NCBI GenBank assembly: GCA_964522505.1
Contig: CAZFWJ010000003.1
Coordinates: forward strand, 37,098 to 101,097
Source of the DNA: GYS-P2D sp964522505
Lineage (GTDB): Bacteria > Bacteroidota > Bacteroidia > Chitinophagales > Saprospiraceae
Length of the DNA: 64,000 bases
Reading direction: 5' to 3'
The notes beneath the pieces are model-generated. The model was not told the DNA's origin. It searched no databases and worked only from the letters and a program-made list of their open reading frames with translations. The position numbers and the translations under genes were made by a program. Shown here one piece after another: positions 15,506 to 25,335 of this stretch. Within the stretch, counting starts at the first letter, position 1. Every line of letters begins with the position of its first letter.

Positions 15506-16996
15506 TTAACCTCTACTGATCGATACGCTCTTGAGCGTATAATAAAAGAGTAATCCGTAACCAATCATTAATAGAAAGTGCATCGGCGCAAAAGCGTGAA
15601 CACCTGTCCACATTCCATATCCAAAACCAACCATGAAATAGAAGAAGAGAAGTCCCTCAACTATCGCTGAAGCTTTGATCTTTCGACTGAAGTACTTCTT
15701 CTGGAATCCGTCACCAACCTTTGTGATATCAAACTTAGGTGTTCGGACAAAGGCCGTCTTCTTTCCTAAATATCCTTGTATTACCGCCAAGGAGTTATGA
15801 AACGATAAGCCCATAGAAAGACTCAAGAATATTGGGAAGATACAGACAAACTTAAAGATCATCTTTAGCTTGTTCTCCTTATACCAAGCCACCTCTACAT
15901 TCGCTACATAATAGACGATGAGGATAGAGAGTAAACTCACTAAGAATATGGCAAACTTCTCTGTTGCAATACCGAGTGGTGTCAGCACGAATGCCAATGG
16001 AACACTTATAAATCCCAGTATAAAGACTGCTATAAATACCGATGATCCCAGAAGGTGCGTAGTAGCGTGTAATTTCTTAACAGGGCTGAGATCCGATCTC
16101 CAGATTGTGGGGATGAGCTTTTTAGCAGTTTCGGCACCTCCCTTCATCCAACGATACTGCTGAGACTTGAGCCCATTTATTTCCGCAGGCAACTCTGCTG
16201 GAGAAGTTGTGTCCTCTAAGTACTTTATCTCCCATTCTCTCAGTTGTGCACGATAGCTCAGATCGAGATCCTCAGTTAGCGTATCAGCCTCCCAGCCACC
16301 AGCATCATTAATACATTCTTTGCGCCATACACCCGCTGTTCCATTAAATTGAAGGAGAAGATTTCCGGCTTTGCGTCCAAGTTGCTCTACTGTGAAGTGA
16401 ACATTAAGCTGAAACGCTTGAACTCTTGTCAAGAGTGAATAATCTTGATTGAGGTGTGTCCAACGGGTCTGTACCACACCTACCTTAGGGTGGTTGAATT
16501 GTTTTATAGTTTCTCTGAGAAATGACGGCTTAGGCAAAAAATCAGCATCGAAAATCGCTATGAATTCGCCCTTGGCTTGATCCATGGCGTCCTTCAGAGC
16601 TCCTGCCTTATAACCTGTCCGTATTTTACGTGTGACATGCTCTATCAGGAACCCTTGAGCCTTGTACTTCTTGACCTCATCAGCGACCAGATCTACAGTC
16701 TCATCGGTACTATCATCTAATACATGAATCTCAAAACGATCTTTAGGATAGTCTAATTGAGTGATCGACTTAAGTAATCTGGCAGAGACGTGGAGCTCAT
16801 TGAATATTGGCAATTGAACCGTTACCATCGGCAGCACGCCCTCATTATCTTCTTGCTTCAGAAGATTTTGCTTGACAGTTTTTTTATACCTGCCGTAATA
16901 ATATAATAGGTGAAACTGCATGAGGCAGTATAGGGTAATCAACACGATTGCGATTCCGTATACTATCAATATGAATTGTCCAATGATCTCTAACAT
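15506..16996 (-). CDS. Membrane family 2 glycosyltransferase (cellulose-synthase-like)
   Basis: 496 residues. An N-terminal membrane helix is followed by a GT2 catalytic domain: VTVQLPIFNELHVSARLLKS, the first aspartate pair in HVLDDSTDET, the DxD in IFDADFLPKPSFL, TEDLDLSYRA as the base motif and QQYRWMKGG as the QxxRW motif. At least four C-terminal membrane helices follow. This is the processive or CESA/ceramide-glucosyltransferase-like layout. The product is unknown. It lies between a DPM1-like enzyme and a GT-C enzyme on the same strand, with gaps of 21 and 17 bp. Confidence 0.88.
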   Translation of the reverse strand: MLEIIGQFILIVYGIAIVLITLYCLMQFHLLYYYGRYKKTVKQNLLKQEDNEGVLPMVTVQLPIFNELHVSARLLKSITQLDYPKDRFEIHVLDDSTDETVDLVADEVKKYKAQGFLIEHVTRKIRTGYKAGALKDAMDQAKGEFIAIFDADFLPKPSFLRETIKQFNHPKVGVVQTRWTHLNQDYSLLTRVQAFQLNVHFTVEQLGRKAGNLLLQFNGTAGVWRKECINDAGGWEADTLTEDLDLSYRAQLREWEIKYLEDTTSPAELPAEINGLKSQQYRWMKGGAETAKKLIPTIWRSDLSPVKKLHATTHLLGSSVFIAVFILGFISVPLAFVLTPLGIATEKFAIFLVSLLSILIVYYVANVEVAWYKENKLKMIFKFVCIFPIFLSLSMGLSFHNSLAVIQGYLGKKTAFVRTPKFDITKVGDGFQKKYFSRKIKASAIVEGLLFFYFMVGFGYGMWTGVHAFAPMHFLLMIGYGLLFYYTLKSVSISRG

Positions 16997-17017
16997 CGTT
17001 GTTTCTTATATAATAAG

Positions 17018-17722
17018 TTAGATAAGTTTAAATATGGTCCATAGTATCTTGTGTCCTGCCAAAAAAGTTCCTTTGATCGTTCCAGACACCTTTGATTTAC
17101 CGATTCGTCTTCTATAATTCACTGGAATTTCTGAGCATTTCATTCCTAATTTGGCGGCTTTTACTTGCATTTCTACGGTCCACCCATAATCGGTGTCTTG
17201 CATATTTATCCGATTTAATGCCGAATATGTAATGGCTCTAAAAGGCCCCAGATCACTAAAGTCGTAGTTGTATAGAACCTTAATGAGTGTCGTTGCTAAC
17301 CAGTTGCCAAATACCTGCGGCATGGTCATTGACCCCGACTGGAGGTCACCTTTAACTCTCGAGCCAACGACAAGATCGTGATCATCTTGGATAATTGGCT
17401 TAACTAATTCTCTCGCATGCTCTGGATAATCACTATAATCTCCATCAAGAAAAACAACGATATCCGATTTGACCTCAAGTGACTCTATATACTCGAGCCC
17501 TTTTAGACAAGCTTGCCCATAACCAGATTTGGGTTCATCAACCACAACTGCACCGGCATTCAGAGCATTTTCTTTAGTATGGTCTTTACTTCCATTATTA
17601 CAGACAATGATATGTCTCGCAAGATCTTTAGGAATATCCTGGATTACCTTGCCAATAGATTGCTCCTCATTATACGCAGGTATAATGAAATCAATATTAT
17701 AATGGTCTGGTGTCGGCTTCAC
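17018..17722 (-). CDS. Family 2 glycosyltransferase, dolichol/polyprenyl-phosphate sugar synthase-like
   Basis: 234 residues from a GTG at 17722. The GT2 fold begins IDFIIPAYNEEQSIGKVIQD, with ICNNGSKDHT, VVFLDGDYSDYPEH (DxD) and VVGSRVKGD. It ends RRRIGKSKVSGT, typical of DPM1-like enzymes that place a sugar on a polyprenyl phosphate, and has no long membrane tail. It is the first gene of the three-gene glycosyltransferase cluster. A short hairpin in the leader (GAGGG, ATTGTA, CCCTC near 17732-17747) lies just upstream, of uncertain meaning. Confidence 0.88.
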   Translation of the reverse strand: MKPTPDHYNIDFIIPAYNEEQSIGKVIQDIPKDLARHIIVCNNGSKDHTKENALNAGAVVVDEPKSGYGQACLKGLEYIESLEVKSDIVVFLDGDYSDYPEHARELVKPIIQDDHDLVVGSRVKGDLQSGSMTMPQVFGNWLATTLIKVLYNYDFSDLGPFRAITYSALNRINMQDTDYGWTVEMQVKAAKLGMKCSEIPVNYRRRIGKSKVSGTIKGTFLAGHKILWTIFKLI

Positions 17723-17837
17723 TTCTTAAGAGGGATTGTACCCTCATATTTTGACTTAATTTCGCAACTTGCGAGTTAGTAAGTAATAATAAGTGAGTAT
17801 CACTTAGTTAGTAAATACTTTAGCAGATGCAAAGTTG

Positions 17838-19328
17838 ATGATTTTGAGTAATAGTATTGTAAATAAGGCCGCAATATTCGGCGGTTTAATGATTTTTGTT
17901 GGCTGCTTGACGTTATTTTCAAGTTGTTTTAATGAAGACTTCACTCCCAGTCAGTCTTCTGACCTGAGCTTTTCCATCGATACATTGAGATTTGATACCG
18001 TGTTTACTGAGATTGGAAGTATTACTCGATCTGTACGTATCAGAAATCTCTCTGAAGACAATATTTCTATTCAGGAGATCAAGCTCACTGATTCCGATTC
18101 CAAATTCAGAATGAATGTTGATGGTGCTCCGGGCTCGTCATTTCAGAATATACGGATCAATGGCCAGGATAGTTTATGGGTGTTTATCGAGGTAACCATC
18201 AATCCTGACGAGCCATTATCCGATAGTCCATTTGTTATCAATGAGACGGTGGAAGTGTCTAGTGAGTCTGATGTGAGCTTGCTACATCTCGAGGCATTTG
18301 GCCAAAACGCCAACTATTTCCCATCAAGGGATGCACAGGGACAGGCCATCGGAATAACTTGTAATAATGGAACAATAGTTTGGGATGACCCCAAACCATA
18401 TGTGGTTAACGGACTACTGTTTATCGATAGCTGCGGTCTAGTTATTTCACCAGGGACAGAAGTGTTTGTTCATGGGGGAGTTGTTCGTTTGGGTGATCAG
18501 ATAGTTAATGACGGGGGCTTGTTCTTTCTTCAGAATGGTTCAATCGATGTTGTCGGAACAGCTGATCAACCTGTTGTAATTCAGGGGGATCGTTTGGAGC
18601 CCGCTTTTGATGATGTGCCAGGTCAATGGTCTGGAATCAGACTCCTAGCCGGAAGTCAGAACAACAGATTCTCCCATACCACCATAAGAAATAGCATCGT
18701 TGGAATTCGAGCGGATAGTGCGTCTCAAGTGACTCTCGAATCCTGTAATATTCATAATACGGCTAATGTTGGCTTCATTGGTATTGGAGCTGATGCAGTC
18801 ATAAATAACAGTTTGTTTTATAACAATGCTGCTCAGAGTATCCTCCTTTCCCAAGGCGGAAATTATGAGTTGAATTACAACACCATAGCAAATAATATAA
18901 ATGATCAACCCGGCTTGTTCATTGATAATTTTCAATGTCTTGACGCTGACTGTGAGCAGATAGCGATACGACCGAATACCACAACCATAAGGAATACTAT
19001 TGTTACAGGCTCAAATCCTAATGAAGTTGTGATTATCGATATCACAGATGGGAACACTCCAGAGAGCTTGAACCTCTCATTTAATCAGACCTTATTAACC
19101 ATTAACGAAACTGAAAATTTGTTCGATTTCGAATCAATTTGCGATGGCTGTTTAATCAATCCAGAAGGGCCATTGTTCTTGGATGCTTCTAATGACATCT
19201 ATGCTCTTGATACGATGTCAGTAGGAATGAATCAGGGATTGCCTATTCCTAATATTGTAACAGATATAATCGGTGTATTAAGAGATGGGATGACTCCAGA
19301 TATTGGTTGCTTCGAGTTAGACGAATAG
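17838..19328 (+). CDS. Lipoprotein with right-handed beta-helix repeats
   Basis: About 496 residues. The ATG at 17838 is preferred over the TTG just before it. An N-terminal hydrophobic stretch ends LTLFSSC, a lipobox, so the product is probably an outer-membrane lipoprotein. Residues 30-150 form an N-terminal domain that recurs in Bacteroidota (FSIDTLRFDTVFTEIGSITR, IRNLSEDNISIQEIKL). Residues 200-450 show parallel beta-helix rungs (RFSHTTIRNSIVGIRADSASQ, LESCNIHNTANVGFIGIGAD, NNSLFYNNAAQSILL). It ends DGMTPDIGCFELDE, a common ending in such proteins. Binding or cleavage of a glycan is plausible but not shown. It abuts the convergent MFS gene with no gap. Confidence 0.75.
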   Translation: MILSNSIVNKAAIFGGLMIFVGCLTLFSSCFNEDFTPSQSSDLSFSIDTLRFDTVFTEIGSITRSVRIRNLSEDNISIQEIKLTDSDSKFRMNVDGAPGSSFQNIRINGQDSLWVFIEVTINPDEPLSDSPFVINETVEVSSESDVSLLHLEAFGQNANYFPSRDAQGQAIGITCNNGTIVWDDPKPYVVNGLLFIDSCGLVISPGTEVFVHGGVVRLGDQIVNDGGLFFLQNGSIDVVGTADQPVVIQGDRLEPAFDDVPGQWSGIRLLAGSQNNRFSHTTIRNSIVGIRADSASQVTLESCNIHNTANVGFIGIGADAVINNSLFYNNAAQSILLSQGGNYELNYNTIANNINDQPGLFIDNFQCLDADCEQIAIRPNTTTIRNTIVTGSNPNEVVIIDITDGNTPESLNLSFNQTLLTINETENLFDFESICDGCLINPEGPLFLDASNDIYALDTMSVGMNQGLPIPNIVTDIIGVLRDGMTPDIGCFELDE

Positions 19329-20621
19329 CTAGTGTTGAGAAGGACCTTTAAACTTCATAGGCGCTAGGAGAACAATGGCTAATACAAAGAAAACAACAAG
19401 AGCCAATACGCTGTATCTCAGACTCTGAGTAAGTTGATTAACCAGACCGAATGCGAAAGTCCCAAATACCACCGAAATATAGAAGAGTACATCATAGAAG
19501 CTATAAAATGAGCTAAGATCGTCTTCATCAGATCGTAGCAGTTTGGTAAAGCCTGCTCGTGAAGTGGATTGTATTCCACCCAATACCAATCCTACAAACC
19601 CTGCAATAACATAAAATAACGCCTTTGATTCTGTGAAATAAGCAGCCAAGCAAATGCACATCCAGATCAGGATGAGAATGATAAGTGTCTGCTTGCTTCC
19701 TTTGGCCTTTGCAACCTTGGCAAAAATGTGGGCGCCTAAAACAGCAACAATTTGTAGAATAAGCACGGTCATAATAAGCTCACCACTGCTGAATGCCAGT
19801 TCCTGTTCGGCAAATATTGTTGCGAGATATATCACAGTTTGAACACCAGCACTATAGAAGAAAAATGAGCTTAGATAGTAAAGCAAATTCTTGTCCTTCC
19901 GTAGATCTGAAAATGCATGTCTTAGTTCTCTATAACCACTCTTGATGAAGCCTGTAGGAAGACTTTCTTTGTTATCCTTAGGCATACGTCGGAATGTGAT
20001 CTGTGCGAATCCTAACCACCATACACCTACGAGTGCAAAACCAATTCTATATGGGAGTGAGCTTTCTGCTGAAAATCCAAAAAATTCAGGCTTTTGACTC
20101 ATAAATAATATGAATACTAAGAGAATGACACTGCCAATATAGCCATAGGCATATCCCATAGCGCTCACTTTGTCATAATTAGGCCTACTGGCTATCCGTG
20201 GTAAAAATGAATCATAGAAAATTAAACTGCCCGCAAAGCCAATAGTCGAGATTACAAAGGCAAGGGTTCCTATCCATACATTGATCTCAGCACTAAAGAA
20301 GAATAAGCATATACATGAGAGGGCACCAACAGTAGTAAATGCCTTAAGAAAGGCAAGACGCTTGTTGCCAAAATCTGCAATACCTCCAAGCAGGGGAGCA
20401 ACAAGCGATATTAATAGATACGCAAATGCTATAGAGTAGGAATAGACAGATTCATTACTCAGTTCGATGCCAAAAAAGTTGAGTGTCTCTGGGGCGACAG
20501 CAATAAAATAAATTGGGAAAATCGCCGTCGATATTACGAGTGAATAGGCTGAGTTGGCCCAATCAAAAAAGGCCCATGCTCTGATCGTTTTCTTATCATC
20601 TAAATGCAAATCTGCATTCAT
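19329..20621 (-). CDS. MFS transporter, UMF1/Atg22-like family
   Basis: About 430 residues from the ATG at 20621. An upstream frame to 20675 would add 18 residues without family similarity. The opening KKTIRAWAFFDWANSAYSLVISTAIFPIYF is the signature of the Bacteroidota UMF1/Atg22-like MFS family. The protein has about 12 membrane helices and typical loops (GGIADFGNKRLAFLK, GLVLGGIQSTSRAGFTKLL). The substrate is unknown; the yeast relative Atg22 exports amino acids from the vacuole. It is divergent from rimK with 82 bp between starts. Confidence 0.88.
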   Translation of the reverse strand: MNADLHLDDKKTIRAWAFFDWANSAYSLVISTAIFPIYFIAVAPETLNFFGIELSNESVYSYSIAFAYLLISLVAPLLGGIADFGNKRLAFLKAFTTVGALSCICLFFFSAEINVWIGTLAFVISTIGFAGSLIFYDSFLPRIASRPNYDKVSAMGYAYGYIGSVILLVFILFMSQKPEFFGFSAESSLPYRIGFALVGVWWLGFAQITFRRMPKDNKESLPTGFIKSGYRELRHAFSDLRKDKNLLYYLSSFFFYSAGVQTVIYLATIFAEQELAFSSGELIMTVLILQIVAVLGAHIFAKVAKAKGSKQTLIILILIWMCICLAAYFTESKALFYVIAGFVGLVLGGIQSTSRAGFTKLLRSDEDDLSSFYSFYDVLFYISVVFGTFAFGLVNQLTQSLRYSVLALVVFFVLAIVLLAPMKFKGPSQH

Positions 20622-20703
20622 AGTGTCGGTTTTGTGAATGGCAAGATAATCTAATAAGCCAGTTATCCATAACAACTATTATATTGCAAAGACTTACATA
20701 TAT

Positions 20704-21597
20704 ATGCGTATACTTATATTATCCCGCAACACCGAGCTATATAGTACCAAGAGTTTATTCAATGCAGCTCGACGAAGAAATCACTTCGTTCGTGTTATTG
20801 ATCATATGCATTGCAATTTATTAGTCAGCAATACTGGTAACAGACTTTACTATCATGATCAATTAATAGAGGGATACGATGCAATCATACCTCGTATAGG
20901 TCATACTGTAACTAAGCAAGGAGAAGCAGTTATCAGACACTTCGAGTCAATGAATGTTTATACCGTATTACGTGCTGAGGCATTGCTGCGAGCAAGAGAC
21001 AAACTGAGCTGTTTACAATTATTAGCAAGCAAGGGTGTAAAAGTACCTGAGACCATATTTATCTCGTCCCAATATAGCGTTGATAAACTGACAGAGTTAA
21101 TTCCGGGTTATCCTAAAATCATAAAACTATTAAGTGGTACTCACGGATTAGGAGTTCTTAAGACGGATAATCGAAGTAGTATGGATGCCATCTTAGAGCT
21201 CCTTGCTGGACTAAAGCAGCGTAGTCTATTGCAGGAATTTATTTCTGAGTCCTCAGGTATGGATGTGAGAGCATTCGTAGTGGATAATCAGGTTGTGGCA
21301 TCAATGAAACGTCAAGCCCAAGAAGGGGAATTCAGATCGAATCTGCATAGGGGAGGTCATGGGACCAAAGTAAAACTTACGCAAGAGGAAGAGACCGCAG
21401 CCATTGCAGCGGCACGTCATATGGGGCTTAAAGTGGCAGGAGTAGATATGCTCATATCCCATAATGGTCCGCTAATCATAGAAGTTAATGCATCACCAGG
21501 TTTAGAGGGTATCGAGACCTATACAGGGGTGGATGTAGCCAAAACAATAATTCAATTAATAGAACGCAAGGCGTTATCAATTAAGAAGTCTAAATAA
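20704..21597 (+). CDS. rimK: RimK-type ATP-grasp glutamate ligase
   Basis: 297 residues, normal length. RimK adds glutamate residues to the C-terminus of ribosomal protein S6, using ATP. The N-terminal domain starts MRILILSRNTELYSTKSL. ATP-grasp landmarks are IIKLLSGTHGLGVLK (lysine and glycine loop), LLQEFISESSGMDVRAFVV, SNLHRGGHGTKV and the metal-binding LIIEVNASPGLEGIE. The stop overlaps the start of the aspartoacylase-like gene by one base (TAATG). The S6 target is family knowledge; with this partner gene another peptide or amide substrate is possible. Confidence 0.9.
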   Translation: MRILILSRNTELYSTKSLFNAARRRNHFVRVIDHMHCNLLVSNTGNRLYYHDQLIEGYDAIIPRIGHTVTKQGEAVIRHFESMNVYTVLRAEALLRARDKLSCLQLLASKGVKVPETIFISSQYSVDKLTELIPGYPKIIKLLSGTHGLGVLKTDNRSSMDAILELLAGLKQRSLLQEFISESSGMDVRAFVVDNQVVASMKRQAQEGEFRSNLHRGGHGTKVKLTQEEETAAIAAARHMGLKVAGVDMLISHNGPLIIEVNASPGLEGIETYTGVDVAKTIIQLIERKALSIKKSK

Positions 21598-22538
21598 TGA
21601 AATTAGAGAGTCAGGAATTCGACTTAGGAGAGTCGGGAGTGGTGGAATTTAATGTGAGTAGACTACCGTCTGGTACTCGAATCAATATTACCGCACATGT
21701 TATAAGATCCAAGGCAAAAGGCCCTACGGTACTCGTACTAGGTGGTGTACATGGCGATGAAATAAACGGAGTCCAAATTGTAAGGCGATTGTTGTCATCA
21801 GGAAGAATGGATCGACTGCAAAAAGGCAGTGTCATCTTAGTTCCATTGCTTAACGTATATGGATTTATAAATTTCAACCGTGATGTTCCTGATGGTAAAG
21901 ACGTGAATCGCAGTTTTCCCGGAAGCCCATCAGGGTCATTGGCATCAAGAGTGGCCTCAGTTTTAACTAAGAAAATACTACCACATGTAGATTTTGCGAT
22001 AGATATGCATACAGGTGGAGCTTCACGCTATAACTATCCGCAATTGAGATTTACATCTAAGGATATAGTAGCAGCAGAAATGGCTTCAGCATTTGCGAGC
22101 CATTATCTAATAAAGAAACCCACGATTCCAAAGTCATTTAGGAGGACAGCAAATGATATGGGTATACCTACTGTAGTGTATGAAGGAGGTGAAGCTCAGC
22201 GGTTATGTGGGTTGTCGATAGAAACGGGATTCAATGGAGTCCTCAGAACTTTAAAATGGCTTAATATGCTCGATCAGGCCCCTCAACATCCTCATGAACC
22301 AATCAATATCCATAAGACAACATGGGTTCGTGCGAAAGGAGCAGGATTGTTTACCTGGTTTCGTTCATCAGGCACAAGAATAGTCAAGGGAGATAAACTT
22401 GGAGAGATACATTCACCTCAAGGTGACCGAGTGAAGAAAATCATTTCGAAGTATTCTGGTTATATCATAGGCCATAATAATGCTTCAGTAGTGCATTATG
22501 GCGACGCCTTGTTTCATATAGGATATGAGTATAGGTAA
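21597..22538 (+). CDS. Succinylglutamate desuccinylase / aspartoacylase family zinc hydrolase
   Basis: 313 residues. The M14-like zinc site is LVLGGVHGDEINGVQIVRRL (HxxE), with the second histidine in FAIDMHTGGASRYNYPQ and the acid in VYEGGEAQRL. The arginine-containing DVNRSFPGSPSGS is the typical substrate loop. A C-terminal beta-rich segment (WVRAKGAGLFTWF, GDKLGEIHSPQGD) matches the barrel domain of this group. It cleaves amide bonds of N-acyl amino acids or related compounds. It is coupled to rimK (1-bp overlap) and to the PBP4 gene (14-bp overlap), so a shared pathway is likely but unproven. Confidence 0.88.
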   Translation: MKLESQEFDLGESGVVEFNVSRLPSGTRINITAHVIRSKAKGPTVLVLGGVHGDEINGVQIVRRLLSSGRMDRLQKGSVILVPLLNVYGFINFNRDVPDGKDVNRSFPGSPSGSLASRVASVLTKKILPHVDFAIDMHTGGASRYNYPQLRFTSKDIVAAEMASAFASHYLIKKPTIPKSFRRTANDMGIPTVVYEGGEAQRLCGLSIETGFNGVLRTLKWLNMLDQAPQHPHEPINIHKTTWVRAKGAGLFTWFRSSGTRIVKGDKLGEIHSPQGDRVKKIISKYSGYIIGHNNASVVHYGDALFHIGYEYR

Positions 22539-23955
22539 GATCCTAATAGCTCTAATTCTCATGCTGGTGAGCATAGATGTCCAGTCTCAAAAAATCAACG
22601 AGATACTTGGTCATGAGGATTTAAAATATGCACAAGTCTCCCTATCTGTACGAAACATAGAAAACGACGAACTGTTACAGCAACATAATGGCGACGTCCT
22701 GTTGATTCCTGCATCTTCGCTTAAACTGATCACCACTTTTTCCACATTGTCAGCTTTTGGCAAAGGCTTTAAGTATAGTACGACCTTGGGGTATCAAGGT
22801 AAGATATTACCCGATGGAACACTGGATGGAGATCTCCTCATAATCGGATCGGGAGACCCTAGCCTAGCCTCTCCAGACGAAGAAGTACTAAGCTTAGCAG
22901 AACTGTTGAAGGACATAACCAAGGTCCTGAAGGATAGCGGGATACGGTGTATAACAGGAGGAGTTGTTGTCGATGGCTCTATCTACGATAGCGAGGGAAT
23001 TCATCATACATGGCCATGGGATGATTTAACCAATTATTACGCATCTGGAGCCTATGGGTTTAATTTCCGGGAGAACTACTATGATATAGTATTTCGCTCA
23101 AGTCCGACATCTGGGAGCCCAACTGAACTGATTTCAATCTCTCCCGATATCGGATTAACCAGCTTTGACAATAGAGTGGTGTCAGGTCCAAATGGAAGTG
23201 GGGATAACGCTTACATCTATGGAGATCCATATGGCTATGATCGCTATGTAAAAGGTAGTATACCTCCCGGAAGAAGTAGATTTGAGATTTATGGCGCAAT
23301 TCCCAATCCCGCAATCACATTCTCTGAACTGCTGAAGAATCATCTCACTACTCAAGGAATAAAAGTTGATGGAGAAGAGGTGATAAGAGAGGAGGCCCCA
23401 TATACGTTGAAAACGTATCAGTCGCCAGCATTGAGCCAACTAGTGAAGCGTGCCAATTTCGAATCCAATAATCTGTATTGTGAGGCCTTCCTTAAGAAAC
23501 TTGGAGCTCGGAATCAAGCTAAAGGAGTAAACTTTGAGGATGGCGTAAAGGAGGTGTATAAATATTTAGATGATATAGGTGTTGGACAGGTAGGGCTCAG
23601 CATGATGGATGGCAGTGGCCTATCTCTCAAAAATCGAATATCCACTAACTTCTTTACTCGCTTCCTCGCTGTTATAGCGAATAAACAGAACGTACAATTC
23701 ATAACAAACTATCTTCCAAGCACTGGTCAAGTTGATACCACACTGGAGCGCTTCATGACAGATAATGCAAGTAAAGGACATGTATGGCTGAAGTCCGGCT
23801 CACTCGGAGGAGTACTCAGTTATACAGGGATTATACAGACTCAATCTGGGAAGTGGTTGGCGATTAGCCTAATTTCTAATGGCCATACAGTTGGCAATAG
23901 CAAGGTCAGGAAACACATCTCAGAGATTATTGATGATGTGTATCTGAACAACTGA
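22525..23955 (+). CDS. dacB: D-alanyl-D-alanine carboxypeptidase/endopeptidase (PBP4, S13 family)
   Basis: 476 residues with a signal peptide (MSIGKILIALILMLVSIDVQS). The active serine is in the SxxK motif SSLK at residues 64-67. The SxN motif is in RANFESNNLYCEAF and the KSG motif in WLKSGSLGGV. The large insert between the first two motifs (residues about 85-260, including LLIIGSGDPSL and PWDDLTNYYASGAYGFNF) is the S13 hallmark. It trims or cuts peptidoglycan cross-links in the periplasm. Its start lies inside the aspartoacylase-like gene (14-bp overlap), making a three-gene operon. Confidence 0.93.
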   Translation: MSIGKILIALILMLVSIDVQSQKINEILGHEDLKYAQVSLSVRNIENDELLQQHNGDVLLIPASSLKLITTFSTLSAFGKGFKYSTTLGYQGKILPDGTLDGDLLIIGSGDPSLASPDEEVLSLAELLKDITKVLKDSGIRCITGGVVVDGSIYDSEGIHHTWPWDDLTNYYASGAYGFNFRENYYDIVFRSSPTSGSPTELISISPDIGLTSFDNRVVSGPNGSGDNAYIYGDPYGYDRYVKGSIPPGRSRFEIYGAIPNPAITFSELLKNHLTTQGIKVDGEEVIREEAPYTLKTYQSPALSQLVKRANFESNNLYCEAFLKKLGARNQAKGVNFEDGVKEVYKYLDDIGVGQVGLSMMDGSGLSLKNRISTNFFTRFLAVIANKQNVQFITNYLPSTGQVDTTLERFMTDNASKGHVWLKSGSLGGVLSYTGIIQTQSGKWLAISLISNGHTVGNSKVRKHISEIIDDVYLNN

Positions 23956-24024
23956 AACCTATAATCAAAAAAACTCTAAAAGGTAACCTGATCAATACTT
24001 CAGAACCTAGTTCCGTTACCAACT

Positions 24025-25290
24025 TTACCTCAAGATCAACTCATCACGCCCAGGACCGATACTTATCATCGGAATCTTGACATTTAGAGCAGTCTCTAGA
24101 TAACTAACATAGGTTTCAAATTCACTTGGTAGGCTCTTGCCATCTTTCTTTATAGCACTAAGATCTGTGTTCCAGCCTTTGAAGGTCTTGTAGTCTACTT
24201 GGTAAGTTTCATCACAGAGATCATAAGGTAGTTCTTGAGTATGCTTACCGTCGATGATATACTGATCTGCAATCGTGATTTCTGCGAAGTGATCCATAAT
24301 GTCAGACTTCGTCAATGCAATCTGAGTGACCCCATTAATCATCACACTATACTTCAACTGCACTAAATCCAACCATCCACACCTTCTAGGTCGACCAGTA
24401 GTTGCACCAAACTCTTTACCGAGGTCCTGAAGTCTTTTGCCATTATTATCAAATAGCTCAGTCGGGAATGGTCCGCTTCCTACACGGGTGCAATAGGCCT
24501 TGGATATACCAATTACTTCTCCGATTTGTGTTGGCGCAACACCTAAACCAGTGCAGACACCAGCAGTAATAGTATTAGAGGAAGTTACATAAGGATAAGT
24601 GCCATAATCTATGTCAAGCATCACTCCTTGAGCACCTTCGGCAAGGACATTTTTACCTTCTCCAAGGGCTCGATTGACGTAGTACTCACAATTGACTATT
24701 TCAAGTTGTTTGAGGAACTCAATACTCTCAAACCATTCATCGTCATTCCATTCAAAATCGAGATCTCCATAGATCTTAGCTAATTGAAGATGTTTATTCT
24801 TCAGTTCTTGATACTTGGTCTTGAAATGGGGGCTTGCTATATCGCCAAATCTCAGACCGTTACGGCCTGTCTTATCCATATAGGTAGGACCTATTCCGCG
24901 AAGGGTGGAACCAATTTTATTTTTCCCTTTGGCTCTTTCAGAGGCGGCGTCGAGATATCTGTGAGATGGCAGAATTAAGTGAGCCTTCTGCGCCACAAGC
25001 AAATTTTTAGCAACATCAACTCCTAAATCATTTAGACCTAAGATTTCTTTTCTTAAGGTTATAGGATCAATCACAACTCCATTGCCTATTACATTTTTAG
25101 TATTAGACCTAAATATGCCCGATGGTATGGTATGCAAGACGAACTTGCCTTGGCTTGTATATATGGTATGTCCAGCATTGGGCCCTCCTTGAAACCGACA
25201 GATCACATCATATCGATCGGCTAGATAATCAACCACTTTACCTTTTCCCTCGTCTCCCCATTGAAGACCTATGAGTACGTCCACTGCCAT
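24025..25290 (-). CDS. purA: Adenylosuccinate synthetase
   Basis: 421 residues, full length. It joins IMP and aspartate with GTP to form adenylosuccinate, the first committed step to AMP. The P-loop-like opening LIGLQWGDEGKGKVVD holds the catalytic aspartate, and GPNAGHTI the catalytic histidine. VIGNGVVIDP, STLRGIGPTYMDK, EGAQGVMLDIDYGTYPYVTSS and TTGRPRRCGW are all canonical. It is convergent with dacB and downstream of the fur-family gene, with its own promoter box in the 45-bp gap. Confidence 0.98.
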   Translation of the reverse strand: MAVDVLIGLQWGDEGKGKVVDYLADRYDVICRFQGGPNAGHTIYTSQGKFVLHTIPSGIFRSNTKNVIGNGVVIDPITLRKEILGLNDLGVDVAKNLLVAQKAHLILPSHRYLDAASERAKGKNKIGSTLRGIGPTYMDKTGRNGLRFGDIASPHFKTKYQELKNKHLQLAKIYGDLDFEWNDDEWFESIEFLKQLEIVNCEYYVNRALGEGKNVLAEGAQGVMLDIDYGTYPYVTSSNTITAGVCTGLGVAPTQIGEVIGISKAYCTRVGSGPFPTELFDNNGKRLQDLGKEFGATTGRPRRCGWLDLVQLKYSVMINGVTQIALTKSDIMDHFAEITIADQYIIDGKHTQELPYDLCDETYQVDYKTFKGWNTDLSAIKKDGKSLPSEFETYVSYLETALNVKIPMISIGPGRDELILR

Positions 25291-25322
25291 GTGTCGTATT
25301 ATTAAATTTTTAATATAAACCG

Positions 25323-25330
25323 CAAAAATA
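25323..25330 (-). promoter_or_regulatory. -7 promoter box of purA
   Basis: The minus strand reads TATTTTTG followed by C, matching TAnnTTTG. A TTG lies 21 bp further upstream as a partial -33 element. The expected start of transcription is near 25319, about 28 bp before the ATG. The box sits between the fur-family stop and purA, so purA can be transcribed independently. Confidence 0.5.
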
Positions 25331-25335
25331 CCCGA

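Noticed and set aside
23956..24024. GGTAAC...GTTACC between dacB and purA as a terminator
   Set aside because: The 6-bp arms are separated by about 27 bases with no T-run, so not convincing.
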